The notes: generated by a model from the sequence alone, not told the origin. Positions 45,904 through 58,256 are shown, numbered from the stretch's first letter. The stretch is 64,000 nucleotides of DNA from Epiperipatus broadwayi (GCA_028023455.1 JAQFVV010013092.1:62001-126000); one strand, 5' to 3'. A program made the numbers and translations.

Positions 45904-46038
45904 AGGCAAAACTCTCCATACAGCAATGCCACTCAGCGCAAGCCAGAATAATCAATGGATGCCAGTAGGCCTGTTATAAAATTTCTATCTAGTGCCTACT
46001 CATCAATTAGTGGCATTACTGTATGGAGATTTTTGCCT
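45904..46038. repeat. Short palindromic element (GGCAAAACTCTCCATA ends)
   Basis: Inverted ends of about 33 bp enclose a middle (GATGCCAGTAGGCC, TAGTGCCTACTCATC) that matches the outer parts of the 10.03-10.47 kb hammerhead palindrome. This links the two families. The flank AATAGTGATCATGTGATG recurs beside the 30.3 kb copy. Confidence 0.8.
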
Positions 46039-46429
46039 ATTTTAATAACAGTTATGAGCAAGCATAAAAAATAGTGATCATGTGATGTTTAGTGGTTTAA
46101 TAATGGGATAACATAGCATTACCAACATTTTCAACCATCATTGATCTACTGAAGTATGAAGGTATCCCCAAGTTTAATACAGTTTATCAGCTCTTAATTC
46201 CTCCTATTCTTATGACATCAGCAAACTTTTTTTCATCCACCCATTTTACATGTTATCTCACTTAGCACTCAGTTTATGACTTCATCTATCCAGATAGTGT
46301 CCTCACTTCTAGAAATATACCCATCCCAGTTCCATTTCATTTTTTTAAATATTTTTCATATTTTTCGTTTTTTTTTTTTTCATTTTTAATATACATCTCT
46401 CCATACTTCATTAAGTGGTCAAAAATTTT

Positions 46430-46800
46430 TGTATTGCTTTTTGATTAAGTGTACAAGTCCTACATCAACAAAAACACGCTGATAAAATACATTAAAAATC
46501 TTTTCTTCAAACATAAGAATATTTCTTATTAATATTGAATTATTGCTATGAAAAGGACTCAATCCAAGTTTAATTGAATGATTAATTTCATCCATTATAT
46601 TTTTATCTGTAATAATAATCTTATTTAAATATTTGCAGTTGCTTACTCTTTCAAAAATTATGATTATCAATCTTCATTTAATATTCTTTTGAAAAAATTC
46701 ATTGAATATTATTTTAGTTTTGTTAAAGTATATGTTCAGATTTGCATTCTTATTTTGATCTAATAACATTTCAACATTTCCTGAAGCTCAAAAAATATAA
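46430..46800 (-). pseudogene. RTE-clade LINE, copy D, thumb region
   Basis: Minus strand: NVEMLLDQNKN, then after a frameshift FERVSNCKYLNKIIITD (the family's YLGqiI.tDG block), NIMDEINHSIKLGL and NSILIRNILM. Orientation is opposite to the other three copies. Only this ~370-bp part is kept. Confidence 0.6.
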
Positions 46801-47044
46801 CAAATAAGTAAACCTAAAAAAAAATCATACATCTCCTACTGTACTTTCCACATTTGTTATTTATTTTTTGAAATAGTTTGACCATCTTCTTCAGATCTCG
46901 TAAGTCAAAAATGAAGATGACTTTTATTACCCAAGAAGCAAATGTTATATTATTGGAACTAAACATATAATTTATCTTTAACTATAGTTACAAATGGCAT
47001 TCAAAGATTAAAATAGTACACTATAAACACTACAGTACAATCAA

Positions 47045-47172
47045 GACATTAGTATTAGTAGTGGTGGCGGTAGTGGTAGTAATCATCATAGTCATCACAG
47101 TCACAATTGTAGCAGCAGCAGGAGGAGCCACAGTATTAGTAGTAGCAGTAACAATAGCAGCAGTAGCAGTAT
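47045..47172. repeat. Imperfect trinucleotide tract (AGT/AGC/TCA)
   Basis: Interrupted repeats such as AGCAGCAGCAGG and AGTATTAGTAGTAGCAGT. No long open frame uses it. Confidence 0.85.
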
Positions 47173-47204
47173 TAAGTTTATATTATCTGGGAATACAATG
47201 ATTT

Positions 47205-48110
47205 GCATCTTTTATGCATAAAGGACTATATTTTGTTAAATATTTGGATTCTCAATCAGATTATTATTTTAATAATTCCAGTGATCCTCAGAGATCTGTT
47301 TTGGGATCATTTCTGTTCAATATATATACTTTTTACTTGAATTATATAATATCTCATAGCTGCATTTCATGCTTTGCTGATGATATTAAGATTTATAAAT
47401 ACATTAAATTATCTCATGGTTGTAATTATTTACAAAATTGTATCAAAAGATTTGAATTGTGCTTTAAAATTACATGAACGTAAATGAGGATAAAGCCAAA
47501 ATGATTACTTTTTAAAGAAAAACAAATCCCATATTATTTAATTATATATTAAAAGAAAAAGATGTTTTGAGTGTAAAGATTTAGATTGTAAATTACTTTT
47601 CTCAAATCATGTACATTATTTATGCTTTAAAGCTTTTAAAGTTGTAGGTAGCGTCTTTAGGCGGGCAAGATTCCTTAATAGAAAAACTTATGAACAACTT
47701 TATATGTCTTTTGTATTTAAACTATGGCAGTGTTATATGGAATTCTGACAATCACTCTTATAGTAGAGTTTTGGATGCAGTACAGAGAAAATTTATAAAT
47801 CATTATAATGCAAATTTTAGAGCATTGTGTAACTCTTACTGTGTTACATTAAAGCTATTAAGGAGTCTTAATGATACTTTATTTTTGGCAAAGAACAAAT
47901 TAACATGGTAAGCTGAATTAGTAAAATTTCTTAGAGTTCCAGACATATGTTTGAAACATCGTAAGACTTTTTATATTGAAAAATTTAGATTCTACATTAT
48001 TTAGACTTCTACAGTTGTTTAATTCATATTACTGTCATGGTGATATTCATCATTTAACTGTGAATAAAATAAAAAATGTTATCAATATACATAATCAATT
48101 GTAATATATT
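47205..48110 (+). pseudogene. Jockey/CR1-group LINE, RT C-terminal part
   Basis: Plus strand reads DPQRSVLGSFLFNIYT (motif B region) and SCFADDIKIYKYI (motif C with FADD intact), then after frameshifts LNYGSVIWNSDNHSYSR and VLDAVQRKFINHY from the C-terminal region. The element runs into TAAATTGAATTATTATT, the same 3' terminus as the 50.3 kb element, followed by a long (ATT)n tract. It is 5'-truncated with several stops. Confidence 0.7.
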
Positions 48111-48221
48111 TTTGTATTCATATATATATATTTTACTTTTTTTTTGTTTTTGTTATATTGTATTCTGTAATTAAGCTTTCTTAATATATACCTGTAGAAT
48201 ACATTTATTTAAATAAATTGA

Positions 48222-48535
<314 letters not shown>

Positions 48536-48777
48536 GTTTCAAAGCAAAACTTTATTGAGTCTAAAAAGTTACAGAGTCATATATTGATTTTTTACAAATG
48601 AAAAACAAATTACAACTTTCAGTATATAAGTCTTTATCTTTTCAGCATACTTTTTTTTTTCTTCTTGTTTTTAAATTTGGTCTTCTATTTAGTTCAGTTT
48701 ATGCTTGCATTTTTTTTAAAGTTGGAAAAAATGCTGATGTTCAAAATGTCATCATCTATCTTATTGGCCTTTATATT

Positions 48778-50203
48778 TCATAGACTGGATCTTTGTTTCA
48801 AGTGTGACCATGTGGCTGCAAATATATCTGGTTGAGCTAGGATGCTGTCTCTTTTTCTTAACAGTTCTAGTTTTATTGAATATGTTGCTGGGTGGCATCG
48901 AGGGTTATTGGCAAGTGCAAAAGTGCATCTGGTGCACCAGTAGGCATAAAGGCTGTATGTTGCTGCACGAATAGCAGGGTTGTTGCCTTTTTTAAACATA
49001 TTTATTATTTCATCAATTGAAATGATAGCCTTTCTGTATGTGGTAAACATTGTGCGACGTATTGTTTCTAGGGCACTGCAGGAATGAAGAAAATGATCTT
49101 GTGTCTCTTCTTCTCTATGACATAGCCCGCACATGGGGTCTATATTTGTATAGAATCTACAAAATCTAAGGAAATGGGTTATGGGTAGAGCATTGAGATT
49201 AAGCTTAAGTAGAAAATCAAATAATTTTGGTTCTAATGACCATTTTCTGAATTGTTGCAGTAGTTGCCTGTTGTCTATTCCAAGAACTGATGGTTGTAGA
49301 TTAGGTGTCTGGTTTGGATATAGTATATTATAAATGTCCCAGTATGTATACTTGTTGTCATTATTGAGTGATATTTTGTTGTATATTGGCTTGAGTTCTT
49401 CAATCAGTGTGGATAGATATCCATATGAAGGGGGTGGTCTGTCTGTGGGTATTATACTGATTACACACTCCAGGTCTGGAAATCTTTTTATGGTTGCTGT
49501 TATTACATTTACTGATTTCTGCATGTAAAAAACATTGATTGTATGGAGTCCAAGTCCATTGCTATGTGGTGGTCTGCTCAGATTTTTTAAAGATATTGCC
49601 ACTGTCTTTCTCTTCCATATTAGTTTGTTACAGATTGATGAGATTTTAGATATGAATGTTTTTGCAAATTTTATTATAGGTGTATAGTATGTAATTTTTG
49701 TAATTATAAGTTGATTAAATAGTGCTACCTTTGCATATATTGACAGGTATGACTTTTCAAGTGAGGCTGTGATTTTTTCAGCATCTTTTTTTTATTTATT
49801 TTGAATTTTTTGCCTCATTCCATTGGTTCCAAGGTAGAATGGGAAACCAAGGAAAGCAGATGGTTTACCATTAAACATCTCTGTACAGTGCTTGCCTGTG
49901 TATATTGACCATGCAGCAGTTTTATTTGTGTTAATTTTTAAATTAAAATTTGAGGTATAATTCTTGATTATCTCTTGTAATATAGGAAGGTTCTTTTTAG
50001 AGGGGAGGAAAACAGTTACATCGTCCATATAGGCTATGCATGATATATTTAAAGCAGTGTTTGGAATTTGAATGCCTTTTATTTTTTCTGTATTTCTATT
50101 AATAGAGGATTTATATATATTGTAAAGAGCAAGGCACTTAGGGGGGATCCTTGTGGGATGGATTGACTCGGTCTGAAGACTGGTGATTTTTTTCCATTCA
50201 ATG
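48778..50203 (-). pseudogene. L1/Tx1-like LINE, copy 2, RT to C-terminus
   Basis: Minus strand from the 5' side: NGKKSPVFRPSQSIPQGSPL (motif B), a break, then AYMDDVTVFLP (motif C as YMDD), a break near 49790, then a 274-codon frame (49602-48778) with RPPHSNGLGL, RKWSLEPKLFDFLLKLNLNA and the intact CGLCHREEETQDHFLHSC knuckle (Cys-x2-Cys ... His ... Cys). It ends at 48778. It is the same family as 38.3-41.7 kb, with a better preserved C-terminus, and is truncated in the RT at an (ATG)n/(ATT)n tract. Confidence 0.75.
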
Positions 50204-50217
50204 TGATGATGATGATG

Positions 50218-50280
<63 letters not shown>
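50203..50280. repeat. (ATG)n/(ATT)n tract between two LINEs
   Basis: A few GAT units pass into (ATT)~20. It separates the 5' truncation of the minus-strand Tx1-like LINE from the 5' truncation of the plus-strand jockey-type LINE. Confidence 0.95.
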
Positions 50281-50281
<1 letters not shown>

Positions 50282-50286
50282 TTTTA

Positions 50287-52577
50287 ATGATGTAAATCAT
50301 TGCTTGGATGGGTTTTTAAAGATTCTTAATAGTTTTATTGATTTGTATATTCCCAATAAGCGGCCTTTTTATAAGGGTTTTCCTCCTTGGTTTTCATGCG
50401 ATCTTATCAAAATTATTAAAAGGAAGTCTTATCATCGTAGACTTTATTTTAAAACACAGAACATCTTTTTTTATAATAATTTTGTTAATTTCAGAAGATT
50501 GGTGAAGCATGTTTATAAAAGAGATTTGCAGAATTATATTAGAAAAATTGAGGTTAATATTTCTTCTAACCCTAAAGAATTTTGGGATTTCATTAATAAG
50601 TCTGGTTTGGGTAAGAAAAGAGTTCAAGCTACTCATGGTTTCATTTTAAGTGCAAATGACTTTTCAAAACATTTTGCTGATGTACATTCATCACATGATA
50701 CAATATCTTCAAATACTGCATTATTTTGTAATTCTTCAACTGTTCATTGTATGATTGACCATATTTCTAAGGATGATGTTGTTATGGCTATTAAGCGACT
50801 TAAAATTCATTCTAGTTTGGGAAATGATAATATTCCTTCATTTATTTACAAAGGGCTAGCTGAATTTATTGCAGTACCTCTTGCATTTATTTTTAATTTA
50901 TCACTTAACTCTTGTGTTTTTCCTAATGTGCTTAAGTGTGCCAAAATGGTACCAATTTTTAAGAATGGATCATGTGATTGTATTAATAACTATAGACCTA
51001 TTTCTGTTTTACATACTATTGCTAGAATTTTTGAGAGGTGTGTTTATAATAAAATTATTATAGATGTTAGTAAACTCATTTCTTCTTCACAGCATGGTTT
51101 TATACCTAATAGATCTGTAGAAACTAATTTGTTAACAATTTATGATTTCATAGCTTATGCAATTGAAGACCAGCAGAGACTTGATGTTGTTTATTTTGAT
51201 TTATCAAGAGCTTTTGATAAAGTAGACCACAGTATTCTTCTTCACAAATTATATCAAATGGGCTTTTCTACTAAGCTTGTTTATTGGTTTCAATCCTTTC
51301 TTCATGGTCATACTGCATACATTAAATTTAATAATACTATTTCATCTAATTTTAAATGTAATTTGGGGGTTCTTCAGGGTAGTATTTTAGCACCTATGCT
51401 TTTTAACATTTATATGAATGACCTTAAGGATTGCTTAAAATCTTCTTATCTTTTGTGCTATGCAGATGACTGTAAAATCTTTAGAAGAATCACATCTGTG
51501 TTTGATTGCACTCTTCTTCAAAATAATATAGATAATTTTAGTGCTTGGTGTGATCTAAATAATATGACTGTTAATTTCAGAAAAATGTTCCTTAGTCTCG
51601 TATTCTAAAAAATCTGAAGTTTTGCATTTTTCTTATTTTATTAATTCTCACAAAATTATTTCTGTTGAATCCCAAAAAGATTTGGGAATTATATTTTCTA
51701 GTAATGGATCCTTTCTTCCTCATTTGGAAATGATTATTGGTAAGGCTTTAAAAATTATAGGTACTATTCTAAGGTTTGGTTATCATTTCAGTGGTGATAC
51801 AAAATTTAAATTATTTTTATCATTGGTTCTTCCCATCATTGAATATTGTTCAGTCATTTGGACTCCTAGCTCTAAACAGGGATGTAATTTATTACAATCA
51901 GTGTATAATAAGTTTTCTAAATATGTTTCTTTGGGAAATAAAACTGTTGTTCATCTTTCTTCTAGAAGACAATATAGAGATCTTAAATATCTTTATAAAC
52001 TTGTTAATAAAATAGTTCTTTTATCTGACACAATTTCTACTGTTGTAATTAGATCTCATGTGCATGATACTCGGTCTGCTTCTGTTTGTTACATTAAAAC
52101 TTGTCATTCCAATGTTCTTAGATTTTCTCCTTTGTTTAGGCTTCCATCTTTATATAATCAGATTTGTAGCAATATTAATTACTTCAATTTAGATTATAAT
52201 CAATTTTGTAATGTCATTAAATTTAAATGTCAGATTTGATTGGTTTAACTTGATTTTGTTTATATATATATTAAATTGTTTTTTGTTTTTTTTATTTTGT
52301 TATGTGCTTTATATTTATCCCTTTTATTTATTTGTTACTATTAATGTCTTAATAATAATTGTTTATATGCTGATATTTAATTTTACTTTAGATTTTTAAA
52401 TGTGTTAATTATCTTTTATTGAAATATGGCACATAATTATATTAATAATTTGTCATTTAAACTCATTTATGTATTTATATATTTGTTATGGTGCAATACT
52501 GTAATTGGCTTTATGCTGTAGTTTTGTACGGTAAATAGATGAATTGAATTGAATTGAATTATTATTATTATTATTAT
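50287..52577 (+). pseudogene. Jockey/CR1-group LINE, RT nearly intact, one frameshift
   Basis: A 434-codon frame (50304-51608) and a 205-codon frame (51622-52239), joined by one frameshift near 51597, form the linker, RT and C-terminus of ORF2. Visible blocks: YKGFPPWFSCDL (jockey-type linker), NYRPISVLHTIARIFER (fingers), SSQHGFIPNRSVETNL, VYFDLSRAFDKVDH (motif A), LGVLQGSILAPMLFNIYMND (motif B), LCYADDCKIFR (motif C, YADD), then DLGIIFSSNGSF and LPIIEYCSVIW. The endonuclease is missing (5' truncation). A ~300-bp 3' UTR ends TGAATTGAATTGAATT(ATT)n. This is the best preserved RT of the window. Confidence 0.8.
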
Positions 52578-53102
52578 TTAACAGATTGACAAAATCATGC
52601 AATTAGCAAAATAATATAATATTTTTATATGAATGTTAGAGGACTAAGAACAAATTGAATAAAATTTATTTGCATTTTTTATCTGAAAATTATATATATA
52701 TTTTCATGTGTCAAAGCATTGGCGGGAAAGCAAACCCGCAAACGCCCAACAACTATTTGTAAAGCGGCTGTGCTGACCACTCGACCATCAAAGCTTGACG
52801 AAAATTATATTTTATTAACAGAAACGTGGTTAACAACAGATATAGCAGTAAATAAGATGCTAATTAGTAAATGCTCTAAAGTAATAAAAATATTTTTAGC
52901 TTCTGTATATATTGAACCAGAAAATTCTTTAGTAAGTGATATATTTGATCATTATACATCAAGACTAATTAATTATAATGATAATATTTTTATTGCTGGA
53001 AAATTTAAAAGTCCTGAATTATACTTAAAGAAGAATAGCAAGACATACAGCTTACTAAATTTAATACAAATTCTCAAATTAAAACAAAGTAATATGGTAC
53101 TA
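52578..53102 (+). pseudogene. Jockey-group LINE endonuclease fragment, split by a SINE
   Basis: Starts straight after the (ATT)n tail of the previous LINE. Reads MNVRGLRTKLNKIY (the Asn block of the EEP nuclease), is interrupted by a SINE at 52696-52799, then continues LLTETWLTTDIAV (catalytic Glu) and LASVYIEP. Later blocks are unclear. The two halves join once one copy of GAAAATTATAT is removed. Confidence 0.65.
52685..52810 (-). mobile_element. tRNA-derived SINE with target duplication
   Basis: Minus orientation: tail complement TTTTCATGTGTCAAAGC, B-box complement GCAAACCCGC, A-box complement CTGACCACTCGACCATC. Flanked by GAAAATTATAT at 52685-52695 and 52800-52810. Full length, about 104 bp, inserted in a LINE endonuclease. 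Confidence 0.9.
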
Positions 53103-53152
53103 TGATGTGATGTGATGTATTTGGCTTCTCCTTAAACGAAGTCAAAAATATC

Positions 53153-53976
53153 TCAGCAACTATGCCCAGATAAACCTGTTAGCCACTTTATTTTCCATTC
53201 CCCACCCTCCATACTACTCCATCTCTCCAACTCTCTATTTTTTATTAATCCTTCTATTCTTTTATCCCATTCCTTACCACTATAACACTCAACAATCCTC
53301 CTAACACAATCATCCCACCTTTTATACAAGTATACCGATATAAATTCTTTATCCAAATCTTTTGCATACCGCATTACCTTTCTCACCCATCTTGTTACCT
53401 GCCCTTTACTCATAACCAAATTAAACACTATTTTGGCTATTCTTTTACTATCCATAAACTGCAACCTACCAAACATTTTTATTTTACTTTTTGCATCTCT
53501 CATATAGAAACTTGACCATCCCATTCCTCCTTGAATTGCCTCCTTCACATCTCTGCATCTAATGCATGTCTTCCTACTTCCCTTTGTACTTTCTCTAAAT
53601 AATCTAAAATCCTTTTACTAACACATAATGCATCATTACCATATGTTAACCCTGCTACTGCAACTCCCTTCCATACAATTCTAGCTACATCATATTCATT
53701 ATATGAAAATACTGTTAGTTTCTTTACCAAACCCTTTCTTTTCTTTGCTTCATTTACCAATTTTTTCTCCCATTCATCCAAGCAATTTTCCATGTTACAT
53801 AAGATGATTCCCAAATACCTATATCTATCCACTACACTTAACTTTATATCCCCCAATAAAAAAACTACATCCTCTCTTTCCCCAGTATTCACCATCAATA
53901 TATTTGATTTTTCTTCACTAAATTTAATCCCCATCTCTTTACCCACCCTTGCATATGTCCTCAACATAATATCCAT
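53153..53976 (-). pseudogene. LINE ORF2 thumb and C-terminal region
   Basis: Two frames overlapping by 4 bp (53976-53545 and 53548-53153). Blocks: KSNILMVNTG, LSVVDRYRYLGIIL (thumb), VAVAGLTYGNDALCVS, RIVECYSG and a short C-terminus ending LTGLSGHSC. No zinc knuckle is seen. Confidence 0.65.
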
Positions 53977-55005
53977 ATCTTCTCTTCTTTCTGCACATAA
54001 AAAGATATCATCTGCAAAAAAAACCCCGACAAAGTATATACTCCTTTGCCACCTATTAACGGTATCTCTACCCCTCTTCCTAGTCTTTCTATTGCTTTCT
54101 CCATTTCACTCAAAAACAGCAAAAACAAAATCGGTAACATAGAGCATCCTTGCCTTAATCCCACCCCATTTTTAACTTTAACTGATTCTATATCCCCTAA
54201 TTGGTAAGTATAATAATTATTTTCATATAATTTCTTAATAATATCTACTAAAACTTCATCCATTCCCAAATTGGCTAATCTTACCCATAATCTATTTCTA
54301 TTTACTCTATCATATGCTTTCTCTATATCTATAAAACTCATATATAACGATCTACCTGAATTCCTACTCATCTCCATAAGTTGTGTAACTACAAACAAAC
54401 TAAACTTCATCCATTCCCAAATTGGCTAATCTTACCCATAATCTATTTCTATTTACTCTATCATATGCTTTCTCTATATCTATAAAACTCATATATAACA
54501 ATCTACCTGAATTCCTACTCTTCTCCATAAGTTGTGTAACTACAAACAAACTATCTCCTATATGCCTATCTGACTTAAAACCTCCTTGCATTTTCCCCAC
54601 TACATTATTCTCTTCCATCCATTTTACAACTCTTCCAACTACCATATATGCAAAAACTTTATATAAAACTGATGTTACTGCTATCGGTCTATAATTATTT
54701 AACTTTCTATGATCCTTACCCTTTCCTTTAAATAATAATCTTATTCTTGTATTACTCCAACTAACCGGAAAAACTGTCTTCTGTGCCATCTTTTTAAAAC
54801 ATGATAATAACTTTGCTTTTGCTCTATGCCCTACATTCATTACCATCTCTGCTGCCCATCCATCTAAACCTCTCTCCTTTCCACTTTTCAATCTCTTTCC
54901 TGCCTCATTCAATTCATTTTTTGTGAACCTAATATTCCCATTACTAAATGCTTTCATGTTTTCTATCACTAACTCCTTCACATCTAACATCTTTTCTTTA
55001 TCCAT
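53961..55005 (-). pseudogene. LINE reverse transcriptase with a 151-bp tandem duplication
   Basis: The upstream frame (55005-54400) has RLLFKGKGKDHRKLNNYRPI (fingers), QGGFKSDRHIGDSLFVV and FIDIEKAYDRVNRNRLW (motif A). The next frame (54410-53961) repeats LFVVTQLME and FIDIEKAYDRV, then NGVGLRQGCSMLPILFL (motif B). The repeat is a 151-bp direct duplication (starts 54253 and 54404), which shifts frame. Motif C (FADDIFLCAERRE) is readable at about 54025-53985 only after another shift at a T/A-run. Confidence 0.75.
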
Positions 55006-55016
55006 TACATATCTAT

Positions 55017-55337
55017 TTAAAATTCTAATTCTTCTCTAGAGCTACACTCTATTCCCTCATCATCTATTAATACTATCTCTCTTTCCCCTACATTTCTCCT
55101 TTTAATGTAATTCCAAATTTTTTTACTTCCATCTCTTCCACTTTTATTAATATCCTCCAACAATTTACTATTTAACTTCATCTTCTCTCTATAATTATCC
55201 ATTTTAGCTAGCTTCTTCTTTTCTAAGTACTTTCCCCATTTAGCATTAATATCATTTTCTCTTTCTTTATTCTTAATAGCACACTTATACTCTCTGCATG
55301 CTTTTTTCCTCTCTTTTACACTTTTACTAACTCTCAT
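55017..55337 (-). pseudogene. LINE ORF2 linker
   Basis: A Lys/Glu-rich 106-codon frame (KERKKACREYKCAIKN, KWGKYLEKKKLAKM, KKIWNYIKRRN) of the type that lies between endonuclease and RT, with KIWNYIK matching the conserved f.W..ik position. Confidence 0.6.
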
Positions 55338-55372
55338 TTTTTTATTACTTTTATTCTTCTGCTCATTCTTGA

Positions 55373-56310
55373 CTATTCATCCCCAACCAACTGCTCCATG
55401 GTTTCTTCAACTTTTATTTTATACTCTTCCAACTTATTCCTATCATTCACTCTCCATCCATATCTTTCACTATTATTTCTACCTTTATTTCTATCCTCCA
55501 TCACATTACTAACCATTTCTATTACAATAAAGTTATGATCACTATTACATATTCTCTCTTCATTATCAAACACCTTAATTCTCTGTATTTTATTCATTCC
55601 CTCTTTCTCTACCAATACATAATCTATTGTGTGAAATACATTATTCCTAGACCATGTGTATCGTCCATCATACACATTTGATAAATTACCAATGCTCAAA
55701 TTTACTCTTTGACAAAATTTCTCAAAAACTGACCATTATTATTATCTACATTGTCAATTTCTTCAATATGTCCATTCATATCCCCTATAAACATTATTCT
55801 CTTTCCCTTTTCTTTAAAACTCTGTATATCCTTAACTAGGCATTCATATATACTATTGTTCCACTCCATAACAGTTTGACTATCTCCAGTGGCAATATAC
55901 ACTACAGCCACCATCCATTCTTGTCTACCTAACCTTATTTCAAACCACAATTGCTCTTGACATTTAACAGTATTTAAATATTTTCTCGATATGACACCTA
56001 TACCACTACCCCTTTTTTCTTTTTCTTCTCTGTTTACACCCTGCCTTACTACCTCTTCCAAAATAGGTGGTTCTTCTTCTCTTAGATGAGTTTCCACTAC
56101 TGCTAATACCTCAAGCCCTTCATTTTCAATTGCTTTATTTAATTCCAGCCATTTTTCTGGTCTCCTACCACCTTGCATATTCAAAAACCCAATTTTAACA
56201 ATTTTTTCTTTCATAACTACTCTTTTATAAATTCTTTCGATTCCTTCTTTTCCATTACATTTATAACAAACTTTCTTACCACTAATCTTACAAAACCATT
56301 CCCTCTCCAC
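55373..56310 (-). pseudogene. LINE EEP endonuclease
   Basis: Frame 56310-55702 contains CYKCNGKEG, then KIVKIGFLNMQGGRRPEKW (catalytic Asn block), VLAVVETHLREEEP (catalytic Glu), GSGIGVISRK, VVYIATGDS and IMFIGDMNGHI (Asp-x-Asn block). After one frameshift frame 55699-55373 gives TWSRNNVFHTIDYVLVE and NSDHNFIVIEM (Ser-Asp-His). All active-site blocks are readable; the frameshift separates the last two. Confidence 0.75.
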
Positions 56311-56400
56311 ATCTACACAAACAATTCATTTACAGAAAAGCATAGAATTATCTTGTTAAGCTTTGAAAACTCTCAAACAGTATCATATAAAAAATAGCAC

Positions 56401-56679
56401 CAGTTGCATAGTAGAATGCAGAACTGCTTTTTTTATTATCTACAATACCAGTAAAATTAATAGTGTAATCATGTGTTATTATTATTAGCAATTACCACTA
56501 GAGGAAATATGTGTTTGTGCTAACCAAACACTGAATAAATTATTTATAAATTCTTAACAGGTTTTTTTTTTTACAATTGTTCATATAGTTAGACATGAGT
56601 TCAAATCTAGAGCTGAATTGAATTTCAAGGTTTAGCTTCACAGATTATAAATTTATTTAACACACATTGATTACATAAG
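56401..56679. other. AT-rich flank, no gene seen
   Basis: Nothing recognised. Confidence 0.5.
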
Positions 56680-56881
56680 TAATGTTTACTAAGGCGATAA
56701 ACCTAAAGCATGTGCGGTTGAAAATGCAAATGTAGGGACCTCTACAGGTCTTAATGACAAGCTTACGCATTGGAACCCCTCTTTTCTTCCAATGTGTAAG
56801 CTTGTGGTTAAGACCTGTAGAGGTCCCTACCTTCGCATTTTCAACTGCACATGCTTTAGGTTTATTGCCTTAATAAATATT
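56680..56881. repeat. Palindromic MITE-like element, ~200 bp
   Basis: Arms 56680-56775 and 56786-56881 around a ~10-base loop, with GACCTGTAGAGGTCCCTACC and TTTCAACTGCACATGC at the core. Half copies are at 62443-62527 (inside RTE copy C) and 63096-63168. No coding sequence. Confidence 0.85.
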
Positions 56882-57049
56882 ACTTCACAGATTATCTGAA
56901 GCCAAAAGCAATTGCTCTGTTAATGCCTAAAGCTCTTCCATATACTCTATGCCTATAAGAGATAATAAATAATATTACATTATCATAATTATTTAAGCTG
57001 ATAGTTTGGTCACGTGTTGTTTTTAAATGTTATAGCTATTAAAATAAAG
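56882..57049. other. AT-rich DNA before the SINE
   Basis: Nothing recognised. Confidence 0.5.
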
Positions 57050-57180
57050 TATTCCTAATTTTTTTTTCTCATGTGTCATAGCATCAGCCAGGAAGCGAAC
57101 CCGCTAACCCGGGACAACTACTTATAAAGCAACTGTCACTGACCTCTCAACCACCAATGCTTGACAAAATATTCCTAATT
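57050..57180 (-). mobile_element. tRNA-derived SINE, full length, with target duplication
   Basis: Minus orientation, body 57061-57169 (CATGTGTCATAGCATCAGCC, GCGAACCCGC, CTCTCAACCACCAATGC). Flanked by TATTCCTAATT at 57050-57060 and 57170-57180. Confidence 0.9.
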
Positions 57181-57776
57181 TTAAAGGTCTGAATGTAATA
57201 AAACATAGTGTTACTGAATTGCTTCGTAATAAATATAGCTTTTAAAACTGTTTGTCTTCGGTTCATGTTTTATCCTTGACAGCTAAAAATAATCACTGTT
57301 TGAATGTTTTAATTTTTTTCTGTCTTTACCTAAAATATTATTAATAAAATTAAAGGCAAAAAACTGGATCTGAGAATAGGAATAACATATAACAGCTATG
57401 AATTTGATATGCATATGACAATCTTTTTTAATTCAAGTTTACCCTATATGGCCATAGAGTAGATACTGCTTTTATGTTATCCTATTTATTTAAATTGATA
57501 ACTGATGACAAGTCATCTTTAACATTTCTAATCATAAAATTAAAATGCCTGCATTTATTGAATAAATGAATGCATTATGCTTAATGTCTTTCAGATGTAC
57601 TTAATTATTTAAACAGTTAAAATTTGCTTCAAAACCTTAGGCTGAATTGAGTTTTAAATTTTCAGATTGACAGGTAAATGGTGTTTTCTGGATGGATAAT
57701 GAATTTCTTCCATATATGAATGTCAAAATCATTTGTAAAATAAAAATGCAAAAATATATTTACATGATAAGAATAG
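57181..57776. other. AT-rich DNA, no gene seen
   Basis: Nothing recognised. Confidence 0.5.
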
Positions 57777-58110
57777 GGGATTTGAACTCAGACTTTCACT
57801 ATCCACACTATCTCATACTACTGACACACATGACCTCACAATGCAGAAAAGATAATATATGTATTTCATGCTAAAACAGCACTCATCATATGGTCCAGAC
57901 TCCCATCTCCCATATATATATAATCAGTGCTCACTTTATATTATATATATGTATGAGAGATGGTAGTCTGTACCAACGGATGAGTTCTGTTTTAGCATAT
58001 GTTTATTGGTGATCATTTTTCTTTTCTGCATGTGTGTGACCATGTGTGTCAGTAGTGTGAGATAGTGTGAATAGTAAAGGGCTTGAAAGTCTGAGTTCAA
58101 ATCCCCTATA
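57777..58110. repeat. Palindrome with worn family 2 hammerheads and tRNA-like ends
   Basis: Arms 57777-57930 and 57940-58110 around a short TA-rich loop. Each arm has a worn family 2 hammerhead: 57855-57900 minus (UAUGAUGA, GUGCUG stem, GAAA kept) and 57970-58005 plus (CGGAUGA, GAAA lost). Towards the outer edges lies a tRNA-like B box (CTGAGTTCAAATCCCC at 58090-58106) about 55 bp after an A-box-like GTGTGTCAGTAGTGTGAG. Confidence 0.75.
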
Positions 58111-58256
58111 TTTACAATTAGGCTTCAGGTATAAGAGTGCCTGGTATTTCAAATCTTATGATAAGAATAGGAAAATTTTATAACTTTTGTAAACTTTTTT
58201 GTCAAACTTAAATAGATAACACTTTAGTATTTGTCTAAAGGTTTGCAATGATGGTG
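58111..58256. other. Spacer between two palindromes
   Basis: Nothing recognised. Confidence 0.5.

Larger units (their letters stand above)
53103..56400 (-). mobile_element. Non-LTR retrotransposon (CR1/L2/Rex-like), endonuclease and RT, broken
   Basis: A minus-strand LINE with AG-rich coding strand and seven consecutive open frames in ORF2 order. The 3' end (53103-53125) carries a short ATCAC repeat, a terminal form seen in CR1/L2-type elements. Several frameshifts and one internal duplication inactivate it. Confidence 0.75.

Noticed and set aside
55654-56397. Plus-strand frames at 55654-55839 and 56173-56397
   Set aside because: Antisense shadows of the LINE endonuclease on the minus strand.
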